This document shows positions 21,681 through 33,710 of a stretch of 64,000 nt of DNA, one piece after another. Source of the DNA: Melieria omissa (Eukaryota; Arthropoda; Insecta; Diptera; Ulidiidae). The number at the start of each line of letters is the position of its first letter. Within the stretch, counting starts at the first letter, position 1. The notes under the pieces were generated by a model. That model did no database searches. It was not told the DNA's origin and was given only the letters and a program-made list of their open reading frames with translations. The stretch is taken from contig OZ020268.1 of assembly GCA_963971225.1 (NCBI GenBank), positions 13,865,032 to 13,929,031 on the forward strand, read 5' to 3'. A program made the position numbers and the translations under genes.

Positions 21681-24296
21681 CAACCACTTTGAACTTCGCC
21701 TCTGCCGATTCCACATATCCCCATTTTACTCAAAAAATATCAATAAATAAAAATGTCCATCCCTCTTCGTTTAAGCTTCCACCAAACTCGAGCATTCTTT
21801 TCCTCGAAGAAAAAACTTCTTGCAACGCAACTATCTGCATTTTCCTTAGAGGCATTGAAATTGCACCACCGAATTTTCCCTGCGTTGAGCCCAAAAACTT
21901 TTTCTATAATGAAGCATGAAATTAAAATTTCACGTTTCTCCCCAAAATACACAACCAGTCGTCTGGAAATAGTAGTAAAGTCTAATAGAAAGAAAGAAAA
22001 AGTGTGAGTAAGTTTGCAACCCGCTTCTCTGCGGCATTCAGTGAAAGTGCAAATACCAACTTTTTCTCCTCACCACTCCCCCAGCGAAACAACATAATCT
22101 CGTAACGAATTTGCGACTTTTTCGGCTTAAATACGCAGATTTTCATTTCAGATATTCGCGGCACCAAAGTCAAAGCCAAAGTCGTGGGGCGCCCCCAAAC
22201 TGTGCCCCCACCACGGCGAGCGTTAACGGCATATTTGCTTAGAAGCAAACCGGCCCAATTTGCTGGCTACTCACCGAGTCATGTCACATCGTTGCATTGT
22301 CAGTCAGTGGCAAAGCAGAGGGGAAAAACAAATAACACAAAGTTCTGGCCTAACGAAATAATGAACCCCAAGCGCTGGCGGCCGGGCACTTTGGCCGCTT
22401 CGCCAGCCAGCGCGGCAGTTTGCGACGAATGTCTTCGGGCGGCGACAGCACATTTGCACGCGGCCCAAGCGGCAAATGAGCAGCGCACACAGCACACATG
22501 CGTCGGGCGCGGAGTGGGGTCGCGGAGTAGAAATTCCTGATTGCAAATTGTGCATTCCGTGTGTGATGCGGCACATACTTCACCTATGCCATCGGTGGTG
22601 GGCGACATCATCATCACCGACAACGCCCGGCGTCGACCTGCACCCCGGCAGCAGCCGAAGTCACGGGCTGACTGGGCTGACGGCCGCCGCCGGCACAAAA
22701 CGCCCACTCATTGTCAGTTCACGTATGGCGACGTGCCGGCACGCAGTCCGGACGCTGACGAAAAAATCGCTCCTGCGCGAGACGTGGCGCTGCCAGCAAA
22801 CCTATTTGATTATTCGAAAAAAGTACGGCGAAAGAAATATTTTGAAAGCCACACCGTGGAAGATGAAATTGCTGTCAAATTTAAAAAGGTTCATCCAGCG
22901 GCAAACGTGCCGCGAATGGCCAATGCGGCTGCTCGGCGCATTTTCGTTGCACAACAAACGATGTCATATTTATCAGCGGCTGAAAGAGAAGTCGGACCGC
23001 TGCCAGTCGGTGGCTGCTGATGGCCGCCATTGAGGTGTGGCCGCCGAGTTGAACGAACCGACTGGAGCATCTTGCAATGCAAGTTTTCATAGCCCAAATG
23101 GCCAACACTTTTGTGGCCACCAGAAATCTACGCCATCACTCAAATGTCTGTCAAAGTGTTTGATGAGTTTGACACACTCGATGCGACGGTGAAACTTTTA
23201 CGTCGTTTCCATGTGCCGACACCAAGCCGAAAGTCCTGTCGCTGGCATTGCGGGCCAGGGCCCGAAAGACACGCAGCGGCGCATGATGTCACGCAAACGC
23301 ATGAGACAACAGCAACTACTGCAGCAACAACAACAACAACGACACTGACGCGCCTGGAATACATTATGGCCAACACACGCTGCCATTGCTGCTGAAGGGG
23401 GACTGCCAGCCAGCGCCGGATCCCATATGTGCGCTTCATGTGTTTTCCTATTATTATTTCTATTTATTTTGCTTTGCCGAAATGTTTTTGCCTGCCCTGT
23501 CTTGTTGCCTGCCAGCCGACAGCAAACTCGATCTTTGCGAATTTGTTTTGCTGTCAGCATCCAAAGCGGCTTCAGCATGCGGATTATATTATTAAAGATT
23601 ATTTTCATCCTGCGCGCATTTACCAAGGACATTAGTACGCGCTCTTCATTGGTATTCCTTTTGTTTCTGTGGCCGAACGAGAAAGCAAAGTAGACAACGC
23701 TCCCACACACACACACACACACACATGCACAATGAGTACGAGGAAAAAATTAATGTTTGCTCATTAGACGCAAAAAATACAACTTTTGACACGGAAGAAA
23801 AGGCCGAAGCACTCAAGCAGCCCAAAGTAAATATGCAGACAAAAGGGAATATGTGAGAATTTAGTTGGAAATGATGTGGCAGAGGCGTATCTGAAAATTT
23901 TTAAGGCATTAAAGCTCGAGTGCTTGAGCGAAGGAAAAATTGATTTAAAGGATAGGAATTCTTGTGATACCCATGTAAAATAATTTTTCTTGACTTGACA
24001 ATACACCATGAACATGCATGAAAAAATTTTTAATTTTTTACATCATTTTATTCCATTTAGCACGATTCAAAATCTTTTGGGCTTAAATTCACAAATTCAC
24101 ATCACAAATTTAGGAAAATTCCCGTTTTATGTATACAAGCAAATTTACTTGTCAGAGCAACTGAAATGTGTTAATATTTTGTTACATTATATATGTGATT
24201 TAATAAAATAAACATGAATATTTGTTCTTAAAACATCCTTGTTTTTCATTAATTTTAATAGGTTTTAGAGATAAGGAACGAATCACCTATTTTTGC
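21681..24296. other. Non-coding block, GC-rich in the middle
   Basis: 22000-23700 is GC-richer with several overlapping frames of 100-185 codons on both strands (for example 22476-23033 and 22541-23020). They overlap in three or more frames, lack any recognised domain and have no consistent splice framework, so they are not called. A CA run lies at 23706-23725 and a CAA/ACA run near 23325-23342. Confidence 0.4.
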
Positions 24297-24300
24297 ATAT

Positions 24301-24723
24301 TCTAACGATGAGGCACTCTGTTGCTGTGCTATGCGTGAATGCTTTTACGAGCATACTTTTAGGCACGCACTTTAGAGTACGGCAAACTTTAGAGTACTTG
24401 CTATAATTCCGATATGGCATGTATCGTTCGCGATGGTAATGGGCTGTGCGAGAATGGTCGAACATTGTCCAATTGGAATGTGCTAGAACAGTCGGCGCGA
24501 TAACCAGACAGGTATAAAAGGCAGCAGTGTGCAGCGCAGAGGGGAGTCTAATTTGAGCCAGCAAAGGGGAAACATGCAATAGTAGTAGTGTAAAGATAAC
24601 AAAAGTGTAAATTTGTAAATAAAGTGATTGTGGTTTTGGAATGCGGTTTGCGTTGAGTAATTAAAGTGGTTTTATTTTCAAGCACAATCCAGATACGAAC
24701 TAAGAGAAGTCATTTTCGTAACA
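24301..24723 (+). mobile_element. Solo LTR, gypsy-type, copy 1
   Basis: 423 bp flanked by ATAT at 24297-24300 and 24724-24727, closely similar to 47693-48096. It contains a Pol II promoter TATAAAAG at 24523-24530 and AATAAA at 24618-24623, and ends TTTTCGTAACA. TATA, poly(A) signal and a 4-bp ATAT duplication fit an LTR of the Ty3/gypsy class. There is no internal region, primer-binding site or polyprotein next to it, so it is a recombination-derived solo LTR. Confidence 0.8.
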
Positions 24724-24727
24724 ATAT

Positions 24728-25532
24728 GACTAATGTCTTTTTTACACGGGTTTTCATGGAACCAATCTACTATCAGCTATTGCATCGAATCAACCATGAA
24801 AAAAAAGGAAAATGGCCTCACTTACTGCTTCATTACAATTAAGAGGAAGAGGGAATTGTAAACCACCGCCACTGTCACTGCTCGGCTCTTCCTGAACGTA
24901 GATAGAAAGCTTTGGGCTTGCCTTCTTCGAGGTTAGATAACATTAGAGATTTGTTAGCATTCATCGGCTTATCAAATTGACTTACATATGAAAACTCTCT
25001 AGTGAACTGCAGTAAAGACACATGACTCCTTCCTTTTTGTAACATCACAATAGATCCATTTGAGGCCTCAGTGTGTCTTTCAGCAAGATCCTGTATTCAA
25101 ATAGCAACTTTAACCAAACATAACCTAAACATTCCGAGCTAAAAAAAGACTGTATTGAAAAATAAAATGCTATTTGGCTCAAAAAGATTTGTTTTTATGT
25201 AACAGACCTGAATGGCCCATGTGAGCCATTCAAGCTGCCGTCTTAATCTTACCAAACCTAACTTAAATTAACCACAGCTAACCTAGTCTTACCTAACCTA
25301 ACCTTATTGCTTTTCAAACTGCTCTCGCATAAAATTTTAGAAAGTCTTCTTTACAGCAGGTCAGAAAAACTTCAGGAAATCTACAACTTTTTGCATTCAA
25401 GTAATGGTCACCGTAAATGCAGCAAATAGTAATTCCCGCTGCGTACGCAACTGCCTGAAATGAGGATTTTCATATTTGGTTTTTGCTTATTTCGCCGCAA
25501 TAATTGAATTCCATGGAAAGAAGCACACATTT
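24728..25532. other. Intergenic spacer with telomere-like pentamers
   Basis: No gene is recognised. 25251-25308 holds degenerate CCTAA/AACCT units (listed separately). Confidence 0.4.
25251..25308. repeat. Degenerate CCTAA (TTAGG-type) tract
   Basis: Repeated AACCTA/CTAACCT units, most regular as TTACCTAACCTAACCTT near 25289-25305. The complement is the TTAGG motif of arthropod telomeres, but the tract is short and imperfect. Confidence 0.7.
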
Positions 25533-25540
25533 GTCTGCGC

Positions 25541-26264
25541 CAGAGTTGCCGCTTTTGGTCTTTTCGGACCAAAATTGGTAAGATTTGTTTACTTTGATCA
25601 GCTGGTCTGCTTAACCCTTTCGCTACTTTGTTGCCATATGGTAACAAGCTACCTTGTGGACGTCTGAACCCTATATGGTGTCAAGAATACATTTTTTGTT
25701 GGTCCTTAGAATAGTTTGAAGTTTTAGGAAAAATACGAAATTAACAAATTGAATATTAAAGTTTCAAGAAGAGAAGTAGACACGTTTTTTTAATGGTATA
25801 TCTTGACATAGCAAAGGAAGAAGAAGCAGAAAACTTTAGATAACTTTTTTATTTGACTTTTTCTTTCACTTTAGATACTTTTTTTTTAATTTTCACTGAA
25901 ATAAATGAAGAAATGTATCATATTTTCATTATGCGTAAAAAGTTGTATGTTTACTACAGCCACAACGATGTGATTGCTCTTATAAAAAAACACTCTAAAA
26001 TACAGGGCCCGAGTATGAAAATTAAAAAATGTCTTATGGAATGTTGCTAATTTAACCACAATTTTAACTTTCCCCAGTAAAAACCTGTAGCGAAAGGGTT
26101 AAACGAATTTCGGTCCGTTTTGTGATGTGAATAACTTTTAATTAGTACAACAAATTTATTAAAAAAATAAAATTGTAATTTAAAAATGACTAAAACACAT
26201 TTTGAATTTAATCGGTTGAGGTCGAAAATTTAGTCGGAAAAAAATTTTTCAAGTGGCAACACTG
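25541..26264. mobile_element. hAT-like MITE carrying a nested insertion
   Basis: The ends are CAGAGTTGCCGCTTTTGG and, in reverse complement, CAGTGTTGCCACTTGAAA. The flanking octamers GTCTGCGC (25533-25540) and GTCGGCGC (26265-26272) agree at 7 of 8 positions, as expected for a hAT target duplication. The family B MITE (25615-26098) sits inside; without it and one TTAA the element is about 236 bp. The ends resemble, but are not identical to, those of the hAT-like elements at 7743 and 28630. Confidence 0.7.
25615..26098 (+). mobile_element. TTAA-flanked MITE, family B, copy 1
   Basis: TTAA at 25611-25614 and 26099-26102 brackets 484 bp ending in perfect 12-bp inverted repeats CCCTTTCGCTAC. It shares its sequence with 20313-20822. 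Non-coding, and inserted within the hAT-like MITE, so it is the younger of the two. Confidence 0.88.
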
Positions 26265-26272
26265 GTCGGCGC

Positions 26273-28629
26273 TTACATTCTACAACATTCGGCACTTACA
26301 TTTGCTGAAACGACTGAGAAGGACAAATCAGAACGCAAAGTGACAAAATTGAAACAAGCTGAAATTGTGGCGAAAACTCATTAATTGTGCGTGTGTGTTG
26401 GCGCTTAAAGCCAATTCGCACACACACGCAACCACACACATAACATAAACACAACAAAAGTTAGAAAGACGTTGAAGGAATGGAAATAAAGTAAAACGAA
26501 TAATAACATTTGAAGGCTTCATTGGCAATAAAAAACGTTAACAATCGCGCTCACGTGCCGGCAAACTCACCCTCCCACACACGCACACACAGTCCCCCAC
26601 AAAACTTTCCAGCTCAAGAAATAAGCAAACACACACATACTCACACTCACACACATTCACAACTGAGCGAAATCAATTGCAATAAAGAATGGCAAGAAAT
26701 CCAAACGAAATCCCAAGAATAAATAATGACTACAACAAAAAATCGAAAAGAATACAACAAAAGCCGATGGAGAAAGCGCACAGCACTGAAATAAAAATGT
26801 GTGTCGAATAAAAGCAATAACTTTCTTACATCGCACCTCAGGCCGCCGCCGCCGCCGCCGCTGCCACGCAGACATAATTTGAGGCTTATTGACACCCAGC
26901 GACGGTGTTTGCTCATATTCAGCAGCGGCGGCGGGGAAGCAAAGTGAAATTGCAGCGCAGTGCGAAACGAAGCAAATAAGCAATGCGAAAGCGCATGACG
27001 GCGACACAATGCTGCTGAAATCCGAAAAGTCGGCAATAAAATCAACACCTCAGCAGCCTTGGACTGAAGCGGCAGTAAAAGTGGGTTTGCTGGTAATGTG
27101 GCAACCAACGATGAAGCGACGGCAACGGACGAGCGACTCTAATAAACTGCAACAAAACGAATAAAAACGGGGCGCAGTGTTTGGTGTGTTTGTGGAATTA
27201 AAATTTTCATTATTCATTAAAAAAATCAATTCAAATACTTAGTAAGTGCGTAAATTGGCCTGGAAGCAGTGCAAACCAAGTTTTAATTGCGCGGCTTGTG
27301 GAGGCACACGCAGCTGTTTGGGGCGCGTCGCACGTTTCGTCGTTCTATTGACGCACACTCGAACGCGCAAAATCATGCTGCACATATTTATGTACATAGA
27401 CACACACACACACATATACACAATGCGCCGGATTCGTGCAAACGCCCCAGCGCCATTGCCGCCAAAGTTTGATTAATTGAATTGGCATGTTTAGGTTACT
27501 GCAGGATGCGTGCTGATTGCTCGTTTGTTTTCGCATTCAATTTTATTGCTTCTTCACTTCCTTCCGCTCGCAGCGCCACACAGCACATTCGATCCAATTC
27601 CAGTCCGGCTCGTGCGCTTCGTTTCGATTTAATTCTGCTGCTGCTTCTTTTTCTGCCTCGCATTTCTTTAGTGCCACTGCAGAATGTTGCTGTAAGGATG
27701 TTGTAAATTGATGACCGATAATTAAGTTCTTTGTGATAATAATCGCTGTGCATGACTGGCCGAGTGGGGCGTGTGGGCGGCGCGTCGATTATGAAATGAA
27801 TTCGACACATATCTACAAGTAAGATTGATTGATTGCCTCGGCGCGAACGCCGCCTGAGCCGAAATATGATCCACATATATCTTTCGATGCCGACATTAAG
27901 AGTTTAAGTGTCAGACAATGATGGGTGGCCGTGGGTGAGTTTTGCTGGCGATTAGTTATGAGTGGCGAGTGGAGTGGAGAGTACACAAAGTACAGAACAG
28001 CAAAATACATAAACCAGTATGTTGATTTTTTCGGATTCAAGAAGAACATAGACAAACTTAACGATGGAATAGTAGATAAGTAACCAAGTTGTGTTTATTA
28101 ATAAATATCGAATAACGAAATATGCCGGTATTTCAAGAGATACTTGAACAGCTGTCAACATCACAGGGGTTGTTGCTCGATTTGGTGCCTGACGAAAGAC
28201 ACCTTTTGAGATCCTATGTTCCCTAGAAGAAGAAGAAAGATCTAAAAAAGAAGGAGAATCAGTTTTAAGTCGATTTTCTGAATAGTTTTGTAGTATTCAA
28301 TCCTACACATCATTCCCGAAAATATCATTTTTGTACACAGATTTCGCAATGCTGCTCCATGTTATGTTACATGGTTTTCGTAGGCCGATTCACCATAAGA
28401 ATGCGCGAAAAGGGGAAAACTTTGACCCCCCTTAAAAAAATTCAGACGTAAACTTTCAAAACGCCTATACACGTATATTTTTTAAGTTTCGGATCATGAA
28501 GGGTAATCAAGCATTCGACAGGTGTTTTGGAATGTTTTAGACAAAAGCAAAGTCTTTTCTTTTCCAAGATCACACCTTAATATGCAACTAAGAAGTCCAG
28601 TAAGGTCCGCTTCCAACCGACAAAGTTTA
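26273..28629. other. Non-coding block with CA tracts and a dispersed repeat fragment
   Basis: 26300-27900 is GC-richer with CA/CACACA runs near 26578-26660 and 27401-27421 and a GCC run at 26843-26860. No conserved frame was found. 28330-28480 matches 41690-41860 over about 120 bases (shared GTAGGCCGATTC-type start, TTTGACCCCCC and CAGACGTAAACTTTCAAAAC), so it is a copy of a dispersed repeat. Confidence 0.4.
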
Positions 28630-29180
28630 GAGTGTTGCCAGATTATGAGACTTCTTGCTAGATTTAGAAGATTCTTGGCTTTTTCGGAGAATTTTTAGGA
28701 GAAAGAATTGTTTAGGAGAAAGTTTAGGAGATTTATATTTTATGTTAGGGGATTTTTCTGATCATAAGTGGATTTTTAAGAGATTTTTAAATAACGAAAT
28801 ACATATTGATATATCGGAAACACTGGCAACAAAACATATTTTGGCAACTATTTTAATAGTCAAAGCATCTATTGTGTTAAAAATTTGCAAGCTCATAAAA
28901 TGTGTCTCGTTCTCACTTATTTTTGTTACAATAAAATTATTTATTTCATTTGCTATATGTTTTGGTTTTGTTTAGTTTTTGTTGTTAAGCTGAATATGAA
29001 TAAAAAAGGCTGCATTAAAAAAAATTATATGAATAAACTTTTAGTTTTTATAAGAATTTTTATTCTTTTAAAATGATAAAAAATATAAAATAATTTAGGA
29101 CATTTTTTAACTCTTGGAAGGAAATTTCGGTAATATTTTTCAATCTAGGAAAAAGTTAATTCAGGTATCTGGTAGCACTG
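28630..29180 (+). mobile_element. hAT-like MITE with TGTTGCCAGAT ends, copy 2
   Basis: Ends GAGTGTTGCCAGATTATG and, at the right, GGTATCTGGTAGCACTG. The flanks AAAGTTTA (28622-28629) and AAAGTTTC (29181-29188) agree at 7 of 8 positions. The left half is homologous to the reverse complement of copy 1 (shared TTAGGAGAAAGTTTAGGAG and AGATTTATATTTTAT). 551 bp, no transposase. Confidence 0.78.
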
Positions 29181-29467
29181 AAAGTTTCTTCCATCATAGA
29201 TTCTCCTGACCCAAACAAATTTTGGAGATTGTTTTAAATTTGGCAAGAAATTTTGGTATTTTTTATTTAATTTGGGAGAAAGTCATTTCAGGTATCTGGC
29301 AACACTGAAAGTTTCTTCCATCATAGATTCTCCTGACCCAAACAAATTTTGGAGATTGTTTTAAATTTGGCAAGAAATTTTGGTATTTTCGATTTAATTT
29401 GGGAGAAAGTCATTTCAGGTATCTGGCAACACTTAAAGTTTCTTCCATCATAGATACTCCGAACCCA
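29181..29467 (+). repeat. 127-bp tandem repeat made from flank plus element end
   Basis: 29181-29307 and 29308-29434 are near-identical 127-bp units, followed by a partial third to about 29467. Each full unit starts with AAAGTTTCTTCCATCATAG (target duplication and flank) and ends with the hAT-like terminus GGTATCTGGCAACACT. The element end and its flank have therefore been amplified together. Confidence 0.9.
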
Positions 29468-30971
29468 AAGCCAATGGAATTGTCGCATCAATGAAGTTAT
29501 TTGCTCGAAGAGTGTACAAAGAAAGATTTGGCATTAATTTCTATTTAAATAAACGAGTAGAAAGCAACGATAGACCAGCCAAGGTCAGGTGCGGCTTCAA
29601 TACTACTCAACATTCTTACGTGCCGTATCTGTTTCTTCTTAGAGGTTGGGTTTTTTGTTATAGAGCGAGTTTTTCTATTCAGACTCTTACATTGGATCTT
29701 CGATCTATCGAGAGCTGTGTGAGCTGTTCGATGTAAACGCAGCTCAACGAAAATACACGTTTATTCATTTAGCAACTGTGCGAGCTACATTGAAGAATTT
29801 GCTCGGTTCAAAAGTTGAAGAACATCTATACATAAAATTACACGGACTTGGGAGAAATCAAACTTGGTCCGTTAGAGGAGTCTTCGAAGTCCTGTCATCG
29901 TTTCAAGAGGCTCTAACGAATAAGTTTCTCTACAAAAGAGTTTACAAATAATTATGAAGAAAAATGCATTCTACCTGAGTCTGCTAGATAAAGTCCTGTC
30001 ATCCTTTAATACAATATTATTTCGCATGATGCTTAGTTTTCATTTTAATATAAGAATCTCTTCGTAATTCTTAAATTTTTTATGGAAACCATTGAAGAAC
30101 TAAACGTGTCCTGTATATGTTTGAAGTACAAAAGCAAATACAAAACGCTCAAGTGCGTAAAATTTCGAAACGAAACAAATAGCAAAACACTAAAATACAA
30201 CACAATCGCATTAAACTCTCACACACACACACACAAAGATGTAACAACACGCATACAGTTGCCGACAGCAACAGAAAGAAGAAATGCGCATTTCTATGCA
30301 ATGCCGCACACGCAACATTCTTATGCAGCGTGTGACGCAAACGATAAAAACAACAACTTTGCACATGCAACATCACGGGGGCCAACAACAAAAGTGAAAA
30401 AGCGTTCTGTTGTTGGTGTCGGTGCAATTGCAGCGAAAGTACAACTGCAGCGGCAGCAGCTGGCTTGCTGGTTGACTGGCAGTGCAACAGCCAAACACAC
30501 AAAAGGCGAAACGTTAGAGCGATTGAAGAATTTTTCGGAATGTGGCGCGTGGCAAATGCCATAATGGTGCCACTTCCGTAACAACACACGGACACTTTCA
30601 CACATACACACACACAGACGTTGGTACATGTCATTGCACTTACACACAAATGTACTTACGGACTTTCGGGGGCGTTTGCAAGCGTAAAAGACGCTGGCAA
30701 CAAGCAATGCCAACATACGAAAAATGTTGAATAACCAACAATAACTGAAGCACAACAACAATTGCAATCGCATTAACTCGCAGAACAGCTCGGTGGCAAC
30801 TGCAGCATGCAACGAATGTGTTTCTTGGAATGCAATAAAATAACAAACTTCTGCAACAGTGCATCAATTTACTTATTTTCAATGCGAACTATAAACGTCT
30901 CGAAAGAGAGAAAATGTGAAAGGAGCAAAAATTATAAATGTAAAAAAAAAATATCCTTTTTGAAACTACTG
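29468..30971. other. Non-coding spacer
   Basis: AT-rich to 30080, then GC-richer to 30850 with CA runs near 30218-30236 and 30601-30616. An ATG-initiated 160-codon frame at 30082-30564 has no recognised domain and is overlapped by equally long frames on the other strand, so it is not called. Confidence 0.4.
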
Positions 30972-31141
30972 TATTTTTCGCTTAAAGCGAACTTCGAGGG
31001 ACTGGCCAAATGGTTCGTTTTAACCGAAAGTTCGCTTTAAACGGATTCGTTATAAGCGAAAAAATAAAGTAAGTACTTTTGAAATTGGTTCCTTTTTGGG
31101 GGAATTTCGTTTTAAACGGGTTTGTTATAAACAAAAAAATA
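30972..31141. repeat. Inverted-repeat fragment with TTCGCTTTAAACGGA motifs
   Basis: TATTTTTCGCTTAAAGCGAA near 30972 faces its approximate reverse complement ending near 31066. A second related block (TTCGTTTTAAACGGGTTTG) follows to 31141. This resembles the ends of pogo/Tigger-type elements in insects, but the class is a guess from composition. Confidence 0.4.
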
Positions 31142-31499
31142 CTCTATTTATATACAATATCTACTTTTTTGTTGCAAGTATGTGAACGCTGTCTTTTACT
31201 CTTCATTACTTTCCTTTTTTTGAGGAAGCTCCTCTTTAAAATCGTTTCTAGGTTAGGTTAGGTTGCGGTGGCTGCCTCTGTATGAGACACACTTAGGCCT
31301 CTTAACGGGCCCGTTGTGATAACACAAATTCCACCCGTTTGAAATGCGTATGCAACACTGTTTTTTCCAACATGTAATACAACACACATTTCAAACGGAT
31401 GGGGAAAGGATGGGAAGGGCACCTACAGTTTAACGCCGAATCCGAACGGTGATTGGCAGTTTTTCGTTCACACTTGGAGGTTTTGCCATTGCCTGCCAA
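31142..31499. other. Spacer with TTAGG-type start and a weak hairpin
   Basis: 31249-31264 reads TAGGTTAGGTTAGGTT. Near 31332-31346 and 31387-31402, CACCCGTTTGAAATG and a near reverse complement face each other across about 40 bases. No gene is recognised. Confidence 0.45.
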
Positions 31500-31650
31500 G
31501 AGCGTACTTGTGCGATTCTTGTAATTATCATCTGCTTCATGTGGATAGCGATAGAAGAAGACGAGTTTTTCACCAGCCCGAGCCAGTAATCGAATCTGGG
31601 CCTTTCGTATGAGAAGTCAGCGCCCTACCCGCTGGACTATCGAGGCTGGC
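31500..31650 (-). mobile_element. tRNA-derived SINE, copy 2
   Basis: The minus-strand tRNA-like head, 31646-31571, has A box TAGTCCAGCGG and B box GATTCGATTAC. The tail AAACTCGTCTTCTTCTATCG, then CCACATGAAGCAGATGATAA and AATCGCACAAGTACG, matches copy 1 at 9782-9915. The tRNA half has weak acceptor pairing and an irregular anticodon arm, so it is a SINE and not a functional tRNA. Confidence 0.75.
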
Positions 31651-33640
31651 AAATCGTTTCTAAGCTTATCACATTTTGCTCTGCTGCGTCATGAGGTCAA
31701 ACTGGTTTGCCACGGAAATGGACGCATTAATTGGTATCTTAAGTGTTAAAAAAGAAAAGATTCACAATTTGGCAGTAGGACACACCCTTCTTTACATAAC
31801 CTCTTACCTAACCTCTAACCCAACCTAACCTCAACCCTAACCTAACCTACAAATCTCTTCCTTTCACGTGCTCTCTATTTTTCTTATACATTTCTTGATT
31901 TCCCTGTCTAGTCTTCATGTCCCTCCTTTGCTCCTCCTGCTTTGCTCCTCCACTTGTCAGTTGTCATTCTTCTTATTCGTCTCTTCTACATTTCCATCAT
32001 CAATTTCGATGTTTATCTCGTTCGCTTCTTTTCTCCCACTTCTACGAGGATTTCTCAAATCCCATAAGTAACTGCAACTCTATGAAAAATTTCCAATAAA
32101 CTCGCTCGCACATTAAATCAACGCTGCCACCCGCTGGTGATCCCATCTCAAAGCTCCTCGGCCGCAACACCACTCCGCACATTTATCGTAAAGGCTGAAC
32201 GAATGTATTTCCGTTTCCGGCGTAATTGACAACATTTGTTTCAGCTGCCTAGCAAACACTTTGTCACACAGCCCGCCGTTTCAGTCTCCTTCTGCCTTCG
32301 CCCGCTTCAGTTCCACACCTTTTTGCACATCATCACACCCTCGCCCGCTACGCCGCCGCCGCCCCCCAGATCAAATCAGTCGCAATCAGCGTCACGGGCA
32401 CTTCCGTCGTCGTCATCGTTGCCGCCGCGTACGCGGTTGCGCCGTTATGCCGACATGCTGCGCGTCATTTGATGTCATAAACTGTCAAATGGGCGCACAT
32501 ATTTAACCGCTGCCGCGCAGTCGGGTGCACACAAGTGTGCACCGTGGAAATTGTGTCAATGTGACAATATGACAGCTTATAGTATCTACCGTTATGTGGC
32601 GGCGTTGCTGTCGAGCACAGCAGCAGCATGAAAATGATAACAACGCTTTGCAATAACGGCGGCAACGACATAAGCAACGGCAACAACGTTGACAGCACTA
32701 CCAACAACAACAGCAACAATAACAACAGCAGCTGCAGCAGCAGCAGCAATTTAATGTGTAACGACGCCGTCTATTAAACGCGCACAGCCAGCAAGACGAC
32801 GACGCACTTGCAACAATCTCGGTGTGTCGACTTGCGTGTTGATGATGATTCAGCAGAAACGTCTTTTTATCAAAGCCAAGCGGCCAGCAACAGCGTCGCA
32901 TGCGTGCTCAGCATCTGCCGCACGCGCACTCGACCGACGGAACGGCGAGCGTGTGGTAGACAGTTACACGCGTTGACAGCGCAATAAAGTTGCAAATGAT
33001 GAATGACCACTGACTGCAGCGGCAATGAACAGCGGGTAATTGTTGTTGCTGCCAATGTTGCAGTGGCAGTGGCAACATATTGAATTTGCGCACCGTGCTG
33101 CTCAACATTACTGCACCGGCTGTGCTCATCATCGACTCAAAGTCGTTGACAGGCTGCAAAGAGCACTGGACACTCGACGATGTGTTGCTGACATTTCAAA
33201 ATTGACGATTGAGCATGTCGGCAGCTGCCGCTGCTAATCGTTTTAATATGCGTTACAATTTTGTGCAATCACACATGTTGACGCCGAAAGTTGATGTGGA
33301 AAATTGCTTTTCGTTGAGCGAAACTGCTTCTTCTTACTGTTTTCCATAGAAAACATTACCATAAAAATTGTTCTAAGAATCTTAAGTTCGCCATGGCTGA
33401 GGTTCAACAAGAAGAAGAAGATGAAAATCCACAGCCAAAACGAATTCAAACTAAACTATGTTGAACTTGTCAAACAAAGAATCTATGCAATCATTCCATG
33501 TCGCTGTTCAGCACTACAGATAAAACCATTTTAATGCTCAACTACCCGACCAACCCAAGCTCGAACCTCCACGCCTAACCTCAAACCCCAGTTCTCAACA
33601 CCAACTCTTTCTTCCAATTAAGCAAAACCAGTACTTAAAA
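31651..33640. other. Non-coding block with CCTAA and CAA/CAG tracts
   Basis: 31796-31850 is a degenerate CCTAA tract (CCTAACCTCTAACCCAACC and on). 32100-33240 is GC-richer, with AACAACAGCAGC-type triplets near 32640-32755. Frames there are low complexity and unrecognised. 33240-33640 is AT-rich and empty. Confidence 0.4.
31796..31850. repeat. Degenerate CCTAA (TTAGG-type) tract
   Basis: About ten AACCT/CCTAA units with single-base variants. Same motif class as 25251-25308 and, in the opposite strand sense, 31249-31264. Confidence 0.75.
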
Positions 33641-33650
33641 TTTGCTCTAC

Positions 33651-33656
33651 TTTATT
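33651..33656 (-). terminator. Poly(A) signal of the EcKinase gene
   Basis: TTTATT on the plus strand is AATAAA on the minus strand, 55 bases past the kinase stop codon. Confidence 0.65.
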
Positions 33657-33710
33657 AAATTTTATATTCACCTAAAATTTCCCTACTACACTCTAAATGG
33701 CACTTTTCCT

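Noticed and set aside
22476..23033. Overlapping frames of 159 and 185 codons in GC-rich DNA
   Set aside because: Two frames are open at once, no domain is seen, and composition explains the lack of stops.
24283..24579. Minus-strand frame of 98 codons with a homologous frame at 47672-47917
   Set aside because: Both lie antisense inside the two LTRs; similarity is explained by the repeat and not by a gene family.
30082..30564. 160-codon ATG frame
   Set aside because: Contains CA-repeat translation, is overlapped by antisense frames of equal length, and has no recognised motif.
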